Assembly (NCBI RefSeq): GCF_950023065.1
Contig: NC_088677.1
Coordinates: 12,046,001-12,110,000, forward strand
Origin: Planococcus citri
Lineage: Eukaryota > Arthropoda > Insecta > Hemiptera > Pseudococcidae
DNA: 64,000 bases
Direction: 5' to 3'
Under the pieces are notes generated by a model. It searched no databases, was not told the DNA's origin, and was given only the letters and a program-made list of their open reading frames with translations. Below, in pieces: positions 16,201 to 28,860 of the stretch (its first letter is position 1; every line of letters starts with the position of its first letter). The position numbers and the translations under genes are program-made.

Positions 16201-18616
16201 GTAGGTACATCATGTATGAAAAGTGACTTAGAAAAAAAAACCAGAGAGGATATTAATATCACCCGATAAGAAAAAGAAAAATGCAACTCACTACATGGTA
16301 CAGACGCGAGACGCGTCCTTCCGAATAAGAAGGCCATTTTTGATTTTTTTTTCACTTTTCCAAGGGTTTTGCATGACTTTGAAAATTATAGATTTCGAAC
16401 CTATTTATAAGTTGTGTAAGGTGACTTAAAATGGTGAAAAAATTTCAAAATTGGTTTTTTAATTTCAAGTGGATATAATAATGATGTATTGACACAATTT
16501 TTTTTTAGAAAAAACTTTATTCTTAACTTTTATTGTAATGTCAGAATTTGAGACACCGAGTAAAAAATTGATGGTCCAAGTTGGCCATCCGAAATTTTTC
16601 CTACAGTCTTTCAAACTCCACTCACAACTTTTCATCGAATCCCCCTCCAATTTTCCAAAAAAAATCGAAGTCCACCCACCCTATAGTGCTCCTAATAAGG
16701 ACCAAGACAATAGTCCTCTTATGTGGAGGATCTTGAAATTTAGAAAAATAAATAGAATTAAGAAAGTTGTTGTTGTTGTTTATTTGATGAAATAATGAAA
16801 AATTTGCAATCTCTGGTTTCCGGATTCTGTTAAATGATATTCATAAATCAACCTCGGTTTTCCAGTAATGATCTAGGCCTCTTTTATACAAGAGATTTTC
16901 AAAGCTGTAAAAAATTCAAAATAATAAATGAACTTGCTTACAAACTTGCTTACCTACATCGGTAATTTTTTCGTTTAAGATGCAATTTATTTGAAGGGCT
17001 TTTCCCACTATTTTTGAATTTAGGGAGGAGCTGTCGATTTCAAAAAATTCATTAAAATAATCAGAAACTCAACCAGATGTTCTAAGCAATTGGTACCCTT
17101 GATTTGTTCAGTTTATTCATCTTATCGGGAAAAAAACGTGCTCGTTGTGTAAGTAAGTACCTTGTTACAAAATTTGATTGTTTTTTCTTTTTTTTCTAAA
17201 ATTTTCAAATTGGCCAAAAATGTACTTTTGAACCCTCGCTCTTAGAATTTTGCAATAACCGCCAAAAATGATCGAGAGGGTGGCAAATTCGCACCGAGCA
17301 AAATAATGTACAGGTGCTCGAGTTCATTTTCACCTTCTTCAGAGCGATTCGAAACTTCTAGAGGAGATTAAAAAAATTGTTCGGCTGCTAAACATTGTTT
17401 CATGGGTTCGAAAGCATGAAATCATATGGAGAAAGGTCCGGAAAATATGGAGGATGGTCCGATACCTCCCATTCATATTAAAAAAAATAAATCTTGAGTG
17501 ATTTTCGCGGAATCGTACTTCACTCAATTGGCTCGGAACTCATTGAGCTCAAATTTTCTGATTTTTTAATGTTTAATGATGGTATTATGGACAGTGCCAA
17601 TGTAAAATACTCAGGGGTGAAGTGCTACTTTAAGTGGGGTATGAGTTTATCTAGATATCGACTAATTATAGTCCCTTTTTCCTCCTTAGATAATAATATA
17701 ATGAGTTCAGCATTTTATCGCGCGGTAAAAGAATTACTTACTATGTAGAATCTGAAGAATAAAACAGTAGATTAGATGCACGGAAAAAAAATTAATAAAA
17801 ATTACTATTTCAGTAGTAACCGGATCCCATTCAAAAATAATAGTGATTTTTACTCAGTCAATAAATACATTTTACCTATATGATTAGGTAAAATTTATTA
17901 CTCTCATAGTAAAATTTACTAATCTCATAGTAAAAATCGCAATATTTTTGAATGGGATCCGGTTACTGTTTGAAATAGTAAAAATTATCCATACTTTTTT
18001 TCCCGTGTGTATATCTATTTTGACTTTCAAAATTTGGAAAATTGTCTTTTGAAATGTTAATTTTTCTTCCATTTTTCCAAAAAGTATTGAGTGAAGAACA
18101 AATAAAATAACTGCTTGAGCGTTGCTTAAAATTAAAAAAAAAAAAAAAACGAAAAAAGAAAGTAGGTATACGAGTAGGTACATATCTAAGTGCCTACAAT
18201 AATTTGTAAGTACAAAAGTTGTTGATAAGGCGAATGCATTTTTTGTTTTTTTTTTTCGCAGAAAGCTTGTGTGTATTTGTGTTAAACAGGGTAGCTCTTA
18301 TTTTCGAAGTTGAGGTTGCCCCCTTCTCTCTCAACCCCCAAAAGGGTGTGCCCTGGTGAGGAAATGATTCCATATTTTTCACTTTTTCCATTATCGAAAA
18401 ATTCTGGCTGCGATGGGCCCCTCAATTTGAAAAAATTTTCAAGAATAGTCACAAATTCACTGTAAAATTTTCGAGGCTTTGAAATTTCAAGTTTTATTAA
18501 TTCATTGGAAATGAACAATAGTGTATTTTAATTCGAGCACTTACCAAAATACACAAAATGATCAATATTAGTTTTTTTAATGTAAAGTTCGAATCTCATC
18601 TATTTTAGGGGACTAA
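13221..18616. repeat. Intergenic or intronic DNA: family A repeat units and unassigned sequence
   Basis: No gene is seen. A GC-richer patch at 13381-13470 is of unknown origin. Family A modules are visible. One module, marked by the phrase ending CACCAGAGGTCACCATTTTG, occurs at 13834-14090 and 15960-16320. Another, marked by a GTGGATATAA start and a GTTTCCGGATTCTG-type end, lies at 16460-16960. A third, marked by GTGCTCGTTGTGT, lies at 17115-17480. One nearly full unit spans about 15560-17480. The stretch 14100-15550 is AT-rich and unassigned. Confidence 0.6.
17779..18007. mobile_element. Palindromic MITE, copy 1 (229 bp)
   Basis: Ends CACGG...CCCGTG; the two halves are long inverted repeats sharing ACCGGATCCCATTCAAAAAT and its complement. 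The flanks give a 2-bp duplication, TG. A near-identical copy lies at 59374-59603. There is no ORF. Confidence 0.8.
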
Positions 18617-19529
18617 TAGTGGAGTGGCAAATGTAAAAAAAACTGCATTTGATGAAAGAAGCATGAATTTTGGTATGATGAATTTTTGAACCAAAATGAA
18701 GTTTTTAAGACCGGGAGCCACTCCAGCTCCCCCTTCCTTCGAGGGGGGTGGGGCCTACAATTTTTGAAATTTTCCTGTGGATAGAGTTTTAACCAGAAAT
18801 TCAATATTATGGTGTCTGCTGTTAGATATTGATCAGCACTTTCTATTTTCACCATTGAAACCATCGTCCCCCCTCTCCCCCTTGCGTGGGGCTCAGCCCC
18901 CCAAATTGTGGATCTGGAAGACGTTGAGACTCGGAAATGTAATTTTGTGAAAATATACTATGTAAAGTGTACAAATAATTTTGGTGGTCCATTTTTTGGT
19001 TCCCTCCCCCCTCTGCCCCCTGTGGCACCTCAAAACTTGAAAAACGCGCAAAATTGCCACTTTAATGCCAAAACAAGGTGGAAACGGTGAGCTAAATGCT
19101 AATTCTTCTTGAAACTGGTAAGAAACATTTATTGAAAACAGTACGTAACGCGAAAAATGATGACTACCCCCTTTACACGCCCCCCTCAACCCCTAATTGC
19201 AAAAAACACCTTACTGGTCAAAATTCCATCAGAATTGAAATATTAAGCCAGTTACTGTTCCATATTGATCGATATGTTCCGCTAAACGCGTTGGAATCAT
19301 CGCATACCTCCCACCTCCTCATGGGGGCAGACCCCTAAAATGTGGAGTCGATGAAAAACCCACTTATTGAACTGAAATTCTGTAAATATGTACTTCTCTG
19401 GTCATGGGAATATATATATAACGGTCCATTTCATCGATTACATTCCTCACCCCGCCCCCTCCCCTCCCCCTTCATATACCATTATACAAAATTTGATCAA
19501 AAAGTAACCCCTCCTGCTTTATAGCACGC

Positions 19530-19912
19530 CCCATAGAAAAGTTACAGAAGTCGTTGTACACTTAATGGATAGAGAATTTCATCAGCTTTCCAACGGTATG
19601 TTTGTGATCATTGTGAGATGAAAACAAGCGAACCTGTATCCATTAAAGTGAATGATGGTTTGGGTTGTCTGTCCATGCGAAACCAATTTTTGAACTTTCT
19701 ATCTCCTACTTTGTGTCGCGCTTCAGAGGAACATTACATTACAGAAGTTGTTTCATACTCGATCGATAGCGAATTTTATCAGCTTTCCAACGGTATGTTT
19801 GTTAGATGAAAACAAGCAAACCCGTGTCCAATAAAATGAATAAAAGTTGGGATGCTCGGGTCATTTGAAAGCAATTTTTGAAATTTCTGTCTCCTACTTT
19901 GTGTCGCGCGCA
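19530..19912 (+). repeat. About 195-bp tandem repeats in the left foldback arm
   Basis: Two units, each beginning near TTACAGAAGT and containing GCTTTCCAACGGTATGTTTG and CTCCTACTTTGTGTCGCG. The right arm has three corresponding units between about 21010 and 21600, so copy number differs between the arms. Confidence 0.75.
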
Positions 19913-21000
19913 GTGGCGGACTGGCCTATGATGTTACCTGGCGATTGCCAGGGGCCCCGAGACACGAAGTGGCCCCCATGGGCCATGTTTACACAACAAA
20001 AAAAATGATATTTTCACTTTAGCTGTAACAAAAATTTTTGAAAAGCTTTTGCCCTCGCTTCGCTCGGGCCAGTTTTCTTGCTTTTTTAAAAAGTCTTAAT
20101 CTTCAATTATTAGTATATTCAAATTCTAAAATTGTGTGTTCAAAAAAATAAACTCAACTTCCCCCCCCCCCAAAAAAACGTTGTTTTTCTACTTCTCGAA
20201 ATTAGCTTTTGCTCTCACTCCGCTCTGGGCCTGTTTGCTTTTCATTTTCAAATTTGAAATTTTTTTAAAACAAACTGTCATTCAAATTCTAAAATTTTGA
20301 CTTTCAGCTAAAAAAGTGAAGAAATTTTTTAAAACCTCGTTTTTTTACCTCTCGAAATACGAATTTTTAAAAGCTTTTGCCCTCGCTTTGCTCGGGTCAA
20401 TTTCTATCTCTTCTCTATACTTATCAAAAAAAATCCATTTTTGAAACTTTCATAAAATTTCAAAAGTGAAAATAAGAATTTTTCATGAGCCCAAATGCGA
20501 ATTATATGTAGGTACAATCAATTAACAAAGTACTGTAAAAACTCGTCATTTTATTCGGTAAAATTGGTATTTTTTTCATATGAAAAATTTTTCGTCCGCC
20601 CTCCCTAAAAAAATCTCCTCTTTTTTGCTATAATATTGAATAAAAAGACAAAAACAAAAATCACCAAACCTTGAAAAAAAAACAGAACGAGAAAGATTCT
20701 TAAGGTTGCACTGGCGTAGCCTAGGGAGAGCGAAGGGGGGCATTGTCCCCTTGCGAGCAAAAATCTGAAATAAAAGATGCAAAAATAGACTTTTTTTTGT
20801 TGTTTGGACCCATTTTTTCTAAAAATTTATCACACTTTACTACAGGTTTCCAGAAAATTACCCCTAATTTCGATTTTGCATGCCTAAAAATCTGGTTTTG
20901 CCCCCTCCTTGAGAAAATCCTGACCACGCCACTGTTAAGGGGGAAGGGAAAATTTTTGAGAGCCTCATTCGGTGTATCCGCCAGGGGCCCCGAACCACCA
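19913..21000. mobile_element. hAT-like sequence in the centre of the foldback element
   Basis: It begins CAGTGGCGGACTGGCC, a typical hAT terminal sequence, directly where the left arm breaks off. The matching right terminus is not found; sequence similar to its inner part (CCAGGGGCCCCGA) recurs near 20985, so the right end looks truncated. It contains three copies of a GCTTTTGCCCTCGCTTCGCTC-like word near 20047, 20207 and 20372. Confidence 0.55.
20708..20934. mobile_element. Short hAT-type MITE (227 bp)
   Basis: Ends GCACTGGCGTAGCC and CACGCCACTG. The flanks TTAAGGTT (20700-20707) and TTAAGGGG (20935-20942) make an imperfect 8-bp duplication, as expected for hAT. It is nested inside the sequence at 19913-21000. 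Confidence 0.65.
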
Positions 21001-22531
21001 ACGGTATGTTTGTGATCATTGTGAGATGAAGGCCGGGGTGACCATTTATCAAAAATTTAACGATTGCTTCTAGCTTGAACCAAACACCCCCAGAGCTTCA
21101 TTCACTTTATTGGACACAGATTCGCTTGTTTTCATCTCACAATGATCACAAATATACCGCTGGAAAGCTGATAAAATTCTCTATCGATCGAGTATAAAAC
21201 AACTTCTGTAACGTAATGTTCCTCTAGAGCACGACACAAAGTAGGAGACAGAAATTTCAAAAATTGCTTTCAAATGACCCGAGCATCCCAACCTTTATTC
21301 ATTTTATTGGACACAGGTTTGCTTGTTTTCATCTAACAAACATACCGTTGGAAAGCTGATAAAATTCGCTATCGATCGAGTATGAAACAACTTCTGTAAT
21401 GTAATGTTCCTCTGAAGCGCGACACAAAGTAGGAGATAGAAAGTTCAAAAATTGGTTTCGCATGGACAGACAACCCAAACCATCATTCACTTTAATGGAT
21501 ACAGGTTCGCTTGTTTTCATCTCACAATGATCACAAACATACCGTTGGAAAGCTGATGAAATTCTCTATCCATTAAGTGTACAACGACTTCTGTAACTTT
21601 TCTATGGGGCGTGCTATAAAGCAGGAGGGGTTACTTTTTGATCAAATTTTGTATAATGGTATATGAAGGGGGAGGGGAGGGGGCGGGGTGAGGAATGTAA
21701 TCGATGAAATGGACCGTTATATATATATTCCCATGACCAGAGAAGTACATATTTACAGAATTTCAGTTCAATAAGTGGGTTTTTCATCGACTCCACATTT
21801 TAGGGGTCTGCCCCCATGAGGAGGTGGGAGGTATGCGATGATTCCAACGCGTTTAGCGGAACATATCGATCAATATGGAACAGTAACTGGCTTAATATTT
21901 CAATTCTGATGGAATTTTGACCAGTAAGGTGTTTTTTGCAATTAGGGGTTGAGGGGGGCGTGTAAAGGGGGTAGTCATCATTTTTCGCGTTACGTACTGT
22001 TTTCAATAAATGTTTCTTACCAGTTTCAAGAAGAATTAGCATTTAGCTCACCGTTTCCACCTTGTTTTGGCATTAAAGTGGCAATTTTGCGCGTTTTTCA
22101 AGTTTTGAGGTGCCACAGGGGGCAGAGGGGGGAGGGAACCAAAAAATGGACCACCAAAATTATTTGTACACTTTACATAGTATATTTTCACAAAATTACA
22201 TTTCCGAGTCTCAACGTCTTCCAGATCCACAATTTGGGGGGCTGAGCCCCACGCAAGGGGGAGAGGGGGGACGATGGTTTCAATGGTGAAAATAGAAAGT
22301 GCTGATCAATATCTAACAGCAGACACCATAATATTGAATTTCTGGTTAAAACTCTATCCACAGGAAAATTTCAAAAATTGTAGGCCCCACCCCCCTCGAA
22401 GGAAGGGGGAGCTGGAGTGGCTCCCGGTCTTAAAAACTTCATTTTGGTTCAAAAATTCATCATACCAAAATTCACGCTTCTTTCATCAAATGCAGTTTTC
22501 TCCTGTATTTCAGCTGTTTGCCACTCCACTA

Positions 22532-25500
22532 TAATATCGTCATTAGAGGTAATTTTACTCAAAAGATATTCTTTTAGAGGTGTCAGAACTTGAAATTTTT
22601 GAATTTTAAAAATTTTTCTTCGACAAACGAATAAACTACCCTAGAGGATCGGAGGAATTGGCTTTCTGCAGCCACAAAACTGAATAAAATCCACTCTGCG
22701 TAATTACGCACTGTAATAACGCGTAATTCGTGTTAACAAGATAAGAAAAGGAAAAATGCAACTCACCATACGAAAGTGGATATAATACGATTTATTGATA
22801 TAATTTTCATTTTTCAAAAACACTTTATTTTTAATTTTTATTGTAAATTTCAAAATTTTGACACTTCAGTAGAAAAGTAATGGTTCAAATTGGGGATCTA
22901 AAAATGTTCCTACAGTCTTTCAAAGTCCACTCACAACTTTTCATCGAATCCCCCTCCACTTCTCCAAAAAAAAAAATATCAAAGTCGATCCATCTTAGTA
23001 CTCCCAATAAGGACTAAGGTTAGTTCTCTGATGTAGAGGATCTTGAAATTGAGAAAAATAAATAGAATTAAGAAGGTGAAATAATGAAAAATTTGCCATC
23101 TCTGGTTTCCGAGATGATATTCATAAATCGGTCTTGGTTCTCCAGCAATGATCTTATCCTCTTTTATATGTAGAGAGGTTTTAAAAGCTGTAAACAAAAT
23201 CTGAATAATAAATGAACTTACTTACATACTTTTCTTATATCGGTAATTTCCAACTGGATCGTTGACATTTTCGTTGTGTGTAGGTTTGTTTTTCAATTTG
23301 GCAATACTTGTACTGACCAAGCAATGGCAACATTAAATTCCAAAATATTAATCCAGTTTATTCATTTTATCGAGAAAAATACCTGCTCGTTGTGTACCTT
23401 TTTTGAAAATTTGATTTTTTTTTTCTTTTTCAAATTTATTGTTGAGACGGTGGAAAATCGAGACCATTTTAAGCTTCTTCAGAGCGATTTGAAACTTTCA
23501 GAGGAAATTGAAAAAATCGCTAGAGATTCTTGACTGGTCTAAAACTAAACGATTACCTACTGGTTATTGATATGGGCGAGTTGAATCGAAAAAAAATCAT
23601 TTTGGTATATTGCGGTTAATTATATTCTTAAAACTTTATATTTCATAATAAAATTATAAAATCGACCTTGAAACGATTTTTTTGAATTTTTTGAATTTTC
23701 AAAAATTTATTAGGAATAATTCAGTGTCATATTTAGAGATTTTGAAATTTCAAGTTCTAATAATATTCTTCGGAAATGAACGATAGTGCATTTTAATCCG
23801 AGAACTTACCCAAATACCTATACAAAACGATCGATATTAGTCTCTCATCTATTCTAGGGGACTAATATCGTCATGAGAGTTCATTTTACTCAAAAGAGAT
23901 TCTTTTACAGGTGTCAGAACTTGACATTTTTGGAATTTTAAAAAAATTTTCTTCGGCGTTGGATTCTAAAATTTTTGATCTTGAGAAGCCCACGACCCCG
24001 CGCTGCAGTTCGAGTTTTTCAAAAAAAAAAAAAAAAAATGAAGAAAATAAAAAATTGGGAATTCTTTTTCTCACCAGAGGTCACCATTATGGGTTTAGGG
24101 CCACCCTCTCACCTTAACCTTGATGAAAAGTGATTTCGAAAAAAAATCCGCCAAGAGGTTTATTGGATGAGCGAATACCTACAAATCACCACATACGAAA
24201 AGTAAAAATGCAACTCACTATACGGACGCGTCCTTCCATCGGCCTAACTGTTTGTTCTCTTTGGATTTTCATTACTGTAGACACAGTTGTGTTGTCTATT
24301 AGGATTTTTTTCGTTCTCCGTGCCTTGAAAAAATGTAGAGAGTGAAAAAATTCAATTTATTTGAAAATTTCTCATTTATAGTCAAAACTCCTCCGAGTTA
24401 CTCTGCATTCAATAAAGTCATCATCTTTTCAGGAACAGTTCTAAATTTATTTGGTGATGATTTTTCGCTTCTGATGCGGTCAAGCGTTCATAATATTAGG
24501 TATCAGAGAACAAGTCGCAGCTAGAATACTGTTCGAACATTAGCATCTCCATCGCAGCACAAATTTTTAGGTTGAAGGAATTGTAATGTTTGAGCTGAGT
24601 GAAGGGAATGAGTATGTTTCTTAGATATTCGAATTATTGTAGGTCTTTCCTCTTGGTGCTCCCTAGGGTGGGTCAACTTTTACATAATTTTCGGAAAATT
24701 GGAGGGGAGATTCGATAATAAGTTGTAGGTGGACTTCGAAAGACTGTAGGGAAATTTTTTGGATCAGTAACTTGAACCATTACTTTTCTATTGAGGTTTC
24801 AAATTTTAAAATTCTAATTAAAAGTCAAAGGAAAAAGTTTTTTGAATTTTTTTTTTGCGTTAATTGATTGTTTCAAGTTATATCCAATTAGAATAAGACT
24901 GAAGGCAATTTTTGATTTTTTTCCACTTTTCCAAGGGTTTTGCATGACTTGATGACTTGCGAAAATGATTAGATTTTGAACCCTGTATTCATAAGTTGTG
25001 TAAGGTGACTTAAAATGGTGAAAAAATTTCAAAAACGGTGTTTTAACTTCTAAATGGATAATAAGTAATATGATTTATTGACAACTTTTTTTTTAAAAAA
25101 AACTTTTTTTTCAATTTTTATTGTAAATTTCGAAATTTGAGACCCAGTAGAAAAGTGATGGTTCGAGTTGTAGATCCGAAATTTTTCCTATAGTCTTTCA
25201 AAGTCCACTCACAACTTTTCATCAAATTCCCCTCCAATTTTCCTGAAAAAAAATCAAAGTTGACCCATCTTAGTGCTTTCAATAAGGACTAAATTTAGTC
25301 CTCTGATGTAGAGGATCTTGAAATTCGGAAAAATCAATAGAATCAAGAAATTGAAATACTAAAGAATTTGCAATCTCTGGTTTCCGATGATAGGTACTTG
25401 TATTCATAAATCGGCCTTGGTTCCCCAGTAATGATCTATGATCCTCTTTTATAATATGTAGAGAGGTTTTCAAAGCTGTTAAAAAAAATCAAAATAATGA

Positions 25501-27300
25501 ATAAACTTACTTACTTATATTTTTATATCGGTAAAATGATACTAAAACTCTCAAACACACATGTACCCTTTTTTATCACAAGAGTTCGGGCGTCAAATGT
25601 AAAGTTATGCACTAATAGATACCCTAGGTACAAGAACTTGTCACACAGAGTGTTTCACTTCCTTCGAAGTTTGAAACTTGAGAAGCCCACCACGCCTCAG
25701 CCCTATTTTTTCAAAAATGGGAAAAATAAAAAATAGGGTATTGTTTTCTCACCAGAGGTGACCATTTTGAGTCAAGAGCCACCCTAATTAGTGGGGTGGA
25801 AAAGAAATGAAAATTCCAACTTCAACCTTGATGGAAAGTTCATCATGTATGAAAAGTGAGGGTATGTTTCTTGAATATTAGAATTATTGTATGTCCATTG
25901 TCCCCCCTTCGTTCTCTCTCTTGATGCTCCTTATGGTGGGTCGACTTTTACATTTTTTTCACAAAATTGGAGGGAGGATTCGATAAAAAGTCGTAGGTGG
26001 ACTTCTAAAGACTGTAGGAATAATTTTTTTTGATTCGTAACTTGAACCATTACTTTTCTACTGGGATTTCAATGACTTAAAATGTTGAAAAAATTTCAAA
26101 AATGTTTTTTTTTTAAAATTTCAAGTGGATATAATATGATTTATTGATACTTACAACTTTTTTTTAGAAAAAATTTCATTTTCAATTTTTATTGTAAATT
26201 TTAAAATTGGTAAACCTATAGTAGAAAATTGATGGTTCAAGTTGGAGATCGGAAATTTTTCCTGCAGTCTTTCAAAGTCCACTTACAACTTTTCATCGTA
26301 TCCCCCCAATTTTCGAAAAAAATCAAAGTCGACCCACCCTAATGCTCTCAAAATGGACTTGGGTTAGTCCTCTGTGTAGAGGATCTTGAAATTGGGAAAT
26401 ATCAATAGAATGAAGAAGGTGAAATAATTGAAAATTTGCAATCTCTGGTTTCCGATGATATTCATAAATCAGCCTTATGGTTCCCCAGTAATAATCTAAT
26501 TCTCTTTTACGTGTAGAGAGAGGTTTTCAAAGCTGTAAAAAAATCAAGGTAATAAATGAACTTACTTACTAACTGTCATTGAGCTGTTCTAAGTACGTTT
26601 TTAAACATCGAATTCCAAAATATTTGTCCAGTTTATTGATTTTATCGAGAAGTAAAAACCTGCTCGTTGAGAACCTTGTTTGAAAATTTAATTTTTTTTC
26701 TTTTTAACTAAAATTTACAATTCGAGAGGATGGAAAATCGGCACCGAGCAACGGTATAGGTGCTCGAGTTCATTTTCAGCTTCTTTTGAGCGATTTGAAA
26801 CTTTCAGAGGAAATTGAGAAAATCGCTGGAGATTCCAGGCTGGCCCAAAACTAAACGATTACCTACTATAGTTATCAATGTTATCATGAATATATGAACA
26901 TTATATAACAAAGAAGTAAGTACTTTTTATACAGGTTTCCTGCGACTGAAAGTGAAAAATGCTCCACCAATAAAAGTACAATCAACAAAAACAATAATAT
27001 TTTTCGAAGAATCAGGTGTCATTTGATGGGGGGGGGGGGGGAATCATACTCTTCAATTCGAACGAAACCAAACTGAATCAGGAGACCATGTGCTAAAACC
27101 TCCGTAACCAAATAACCAAAATTTCAGGTAAAATTGTTCAGAATGAAATTTTTAATAAAGTTTGAAAATTAAAAAAATTCAAAAAAATTGTTTCGAGGTC
27201 GATTTTATAATTTTTTCACGAAATACATATAATTTTCTAAGAGAAATTTTTTTGATTTCGTCGATTCAACTCGCCCATTCAAAAACAAATTGTCGGGTAT
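22532..27300. repeat. Family A repeat units, continued
   Basis: No gene is seen. The gypsy-unrelated family A modules recur: 22785-23240, 25050-25520 and 26120-26590 (GTGGATATAA module); 23345-23540 and 26630-26880 (CTGCTCGTTG module); and 24069-24240 and 25749-25860 (CACCAGAGG module). Segments 24640-24830 and 25905-26070 are inverted copies of the beginning of the GTGGATATAA module. The stretch 26930-27300 includes an inverted, diverged copy of 23560-23700. Confidence 0.6.
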
Positions 27301-28860
27301 TTGTTTATTCACAAATGAATTGAAGTTTCAGGTTTGCGTTTTGATCCTTTTTTTCGTCCAGATGGAGATTTTCATAGAAAATTCTCCAAAAGTCAACTGC
27401 TTATTACCTCATTTACCCATCTTCGCATTAATTGCATCGCATTAATAATCCTATAAAATGAATTAATTATTATTCAACCAGCGATGAACCGAAAAACACC
27501 TCCTCCTTATATTCTCAAAGCATACGAGCATAAAAAATTCGCCAACCTGTCCTACCAATGTTTACAATAAATTCCATACGGTCAAAATATAAACGGGCCA
27601 CTGTTAAAAATAAATTTCAACGTTATAAACGATCAATCCTGTCGATGTTTTTATCATCAACACGCGATATATTGTTTCGTTTAATTAACCTACCACGCCA
27701 TACCCTCTTCACTCCCTCTCACTCCTTAACCCAGCCATGAGCACTCACATTCTGCAAAAGGCAGTGAAAAATGAACGCCGATGATCGATTATTTTACGTA
27801 AATTTTCTATTTAAAAGATTAACCATCGGTATCGCGGATGGATGTTTCCTTCTTCCATAGTAACTCGCGCTATATTAATTAATAATTGCGAACTTTTGCT
27901 AATTAAAAATTATAGGCAGCTTTATTTTTCACCATACAGGCCGACAAAAGTGTATCCATATCCCCTGGCAGAATACCCGATTAAAGATTCTTTTTTACTA
28001 TAGGGTAGTTTTTTCCCGGCTGGTTTTGCGTGCTTATTTTACACAAATTATCATACCACGTTATGCTGATGATGGTGGTAGCTGTACGTAAGTTTTTTTT
28101 TCATTTTTTTCTCTCTAAAAGAGAAAAAAATGTTGCGTAACTTTGCACGTTTTTTCTCCTCAGTCGTACGGATACTAAATCCTAGTTTAATAGAAATTTT
28201 TACATAATGTCGAGGTTGTTTTTTTTCAACTTTTTCTTTTCTTTTCTTATTTTTATGTTTTCAATTTCTGTAGAAGAAAAAACCTCGAAGTGCGTAATTC
28301 TTCTAACAACAATGGATGCTTGGGTGGGTTTAATCGTCGTGCTTTATGGTCCGAGTGAATTTCATAATCTTACTACCTATTTCTCTTTTAATGGATTTAA
28401 TGGGTTTAATTTTTCGATGCGACGATTATTTTTGAGGTGGAAGGGGGGAGGGGGTCGTAGATTGGTGTAAAATTACAGGATCGATGTTCTTATTAGAAAG
28501 TTAATTTGGAAATTTTGTGGAAGGGGAGCGATCTTGAGAGAATTTCGGATTTTTCTAATTCTTATGAGATATTTCTACGAAATTTTTTGTTTTATGAGAA
28601 TCTGAACGTCGATGGCGTGAAATTGTTATTCACGTGAGTTACCTATACGTAATCGTGAATTTTGTGAAAATGCAAATTTCAACCTCCTCCCCCTCCCCAT
28701 AAAATGACTCGAATTGTTGCTATTGTGGTAAATTCTTACCCTTCACCTGGTCCAAAGACGTGAACAATTTCACGAACTTTATTGCATTTTTAGTCATGTT
28801 CAAATCTACGACTCGGGCCTGCGAAGCCGTATCTTTACCATTTATTTGAGATATTAAAAA
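27300..28860. other. Single-copy-looking AT-rich DNA
   Basis: Less repetitive than its surroundings and without a convincing ORF. A possible exon-like segment (28004-28087) lies between TTTTTTACTATAG and GTAAGT and is open in one frame. It is too short and AT-rich to call. Confidence 0.4.

Larger units (their letters stand above)
18617..22531. mobile_element. Foldback-type element with about 1.3 kb inverted arms
   Basis: The left arm (18617 to about 19912) and right arm (about 21230 to 22531) are nearly identical inverted copies with an axis near 20569. The tips read TAGTGGAGTGGCAAA on both sides. Flanking TAA on each side is a 3-bp target duplication, because family A copies at 23860 and 15900 read straight through GGACTAATATCG or a near variant. 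The arms carry 190-195-bp tandem repeats (two units left, three right). The centre holds hAT-like sequence. Predicted small ORFs in the arms occur as mirror pairs and have no protein features, so the element is non-autonomous. A 3-bp TAA duplication is seen with PIF/Harbinger-type elements, but no transposase supports that assignment. Confidence 0.9.

Noticed and set aside
18893..22245. Mirror pairs of 60-98-codon ORFs in the foldback arms
   Set aside because: They exist only because the arms are inverted copies; composition is low complexity and no domain is visible.
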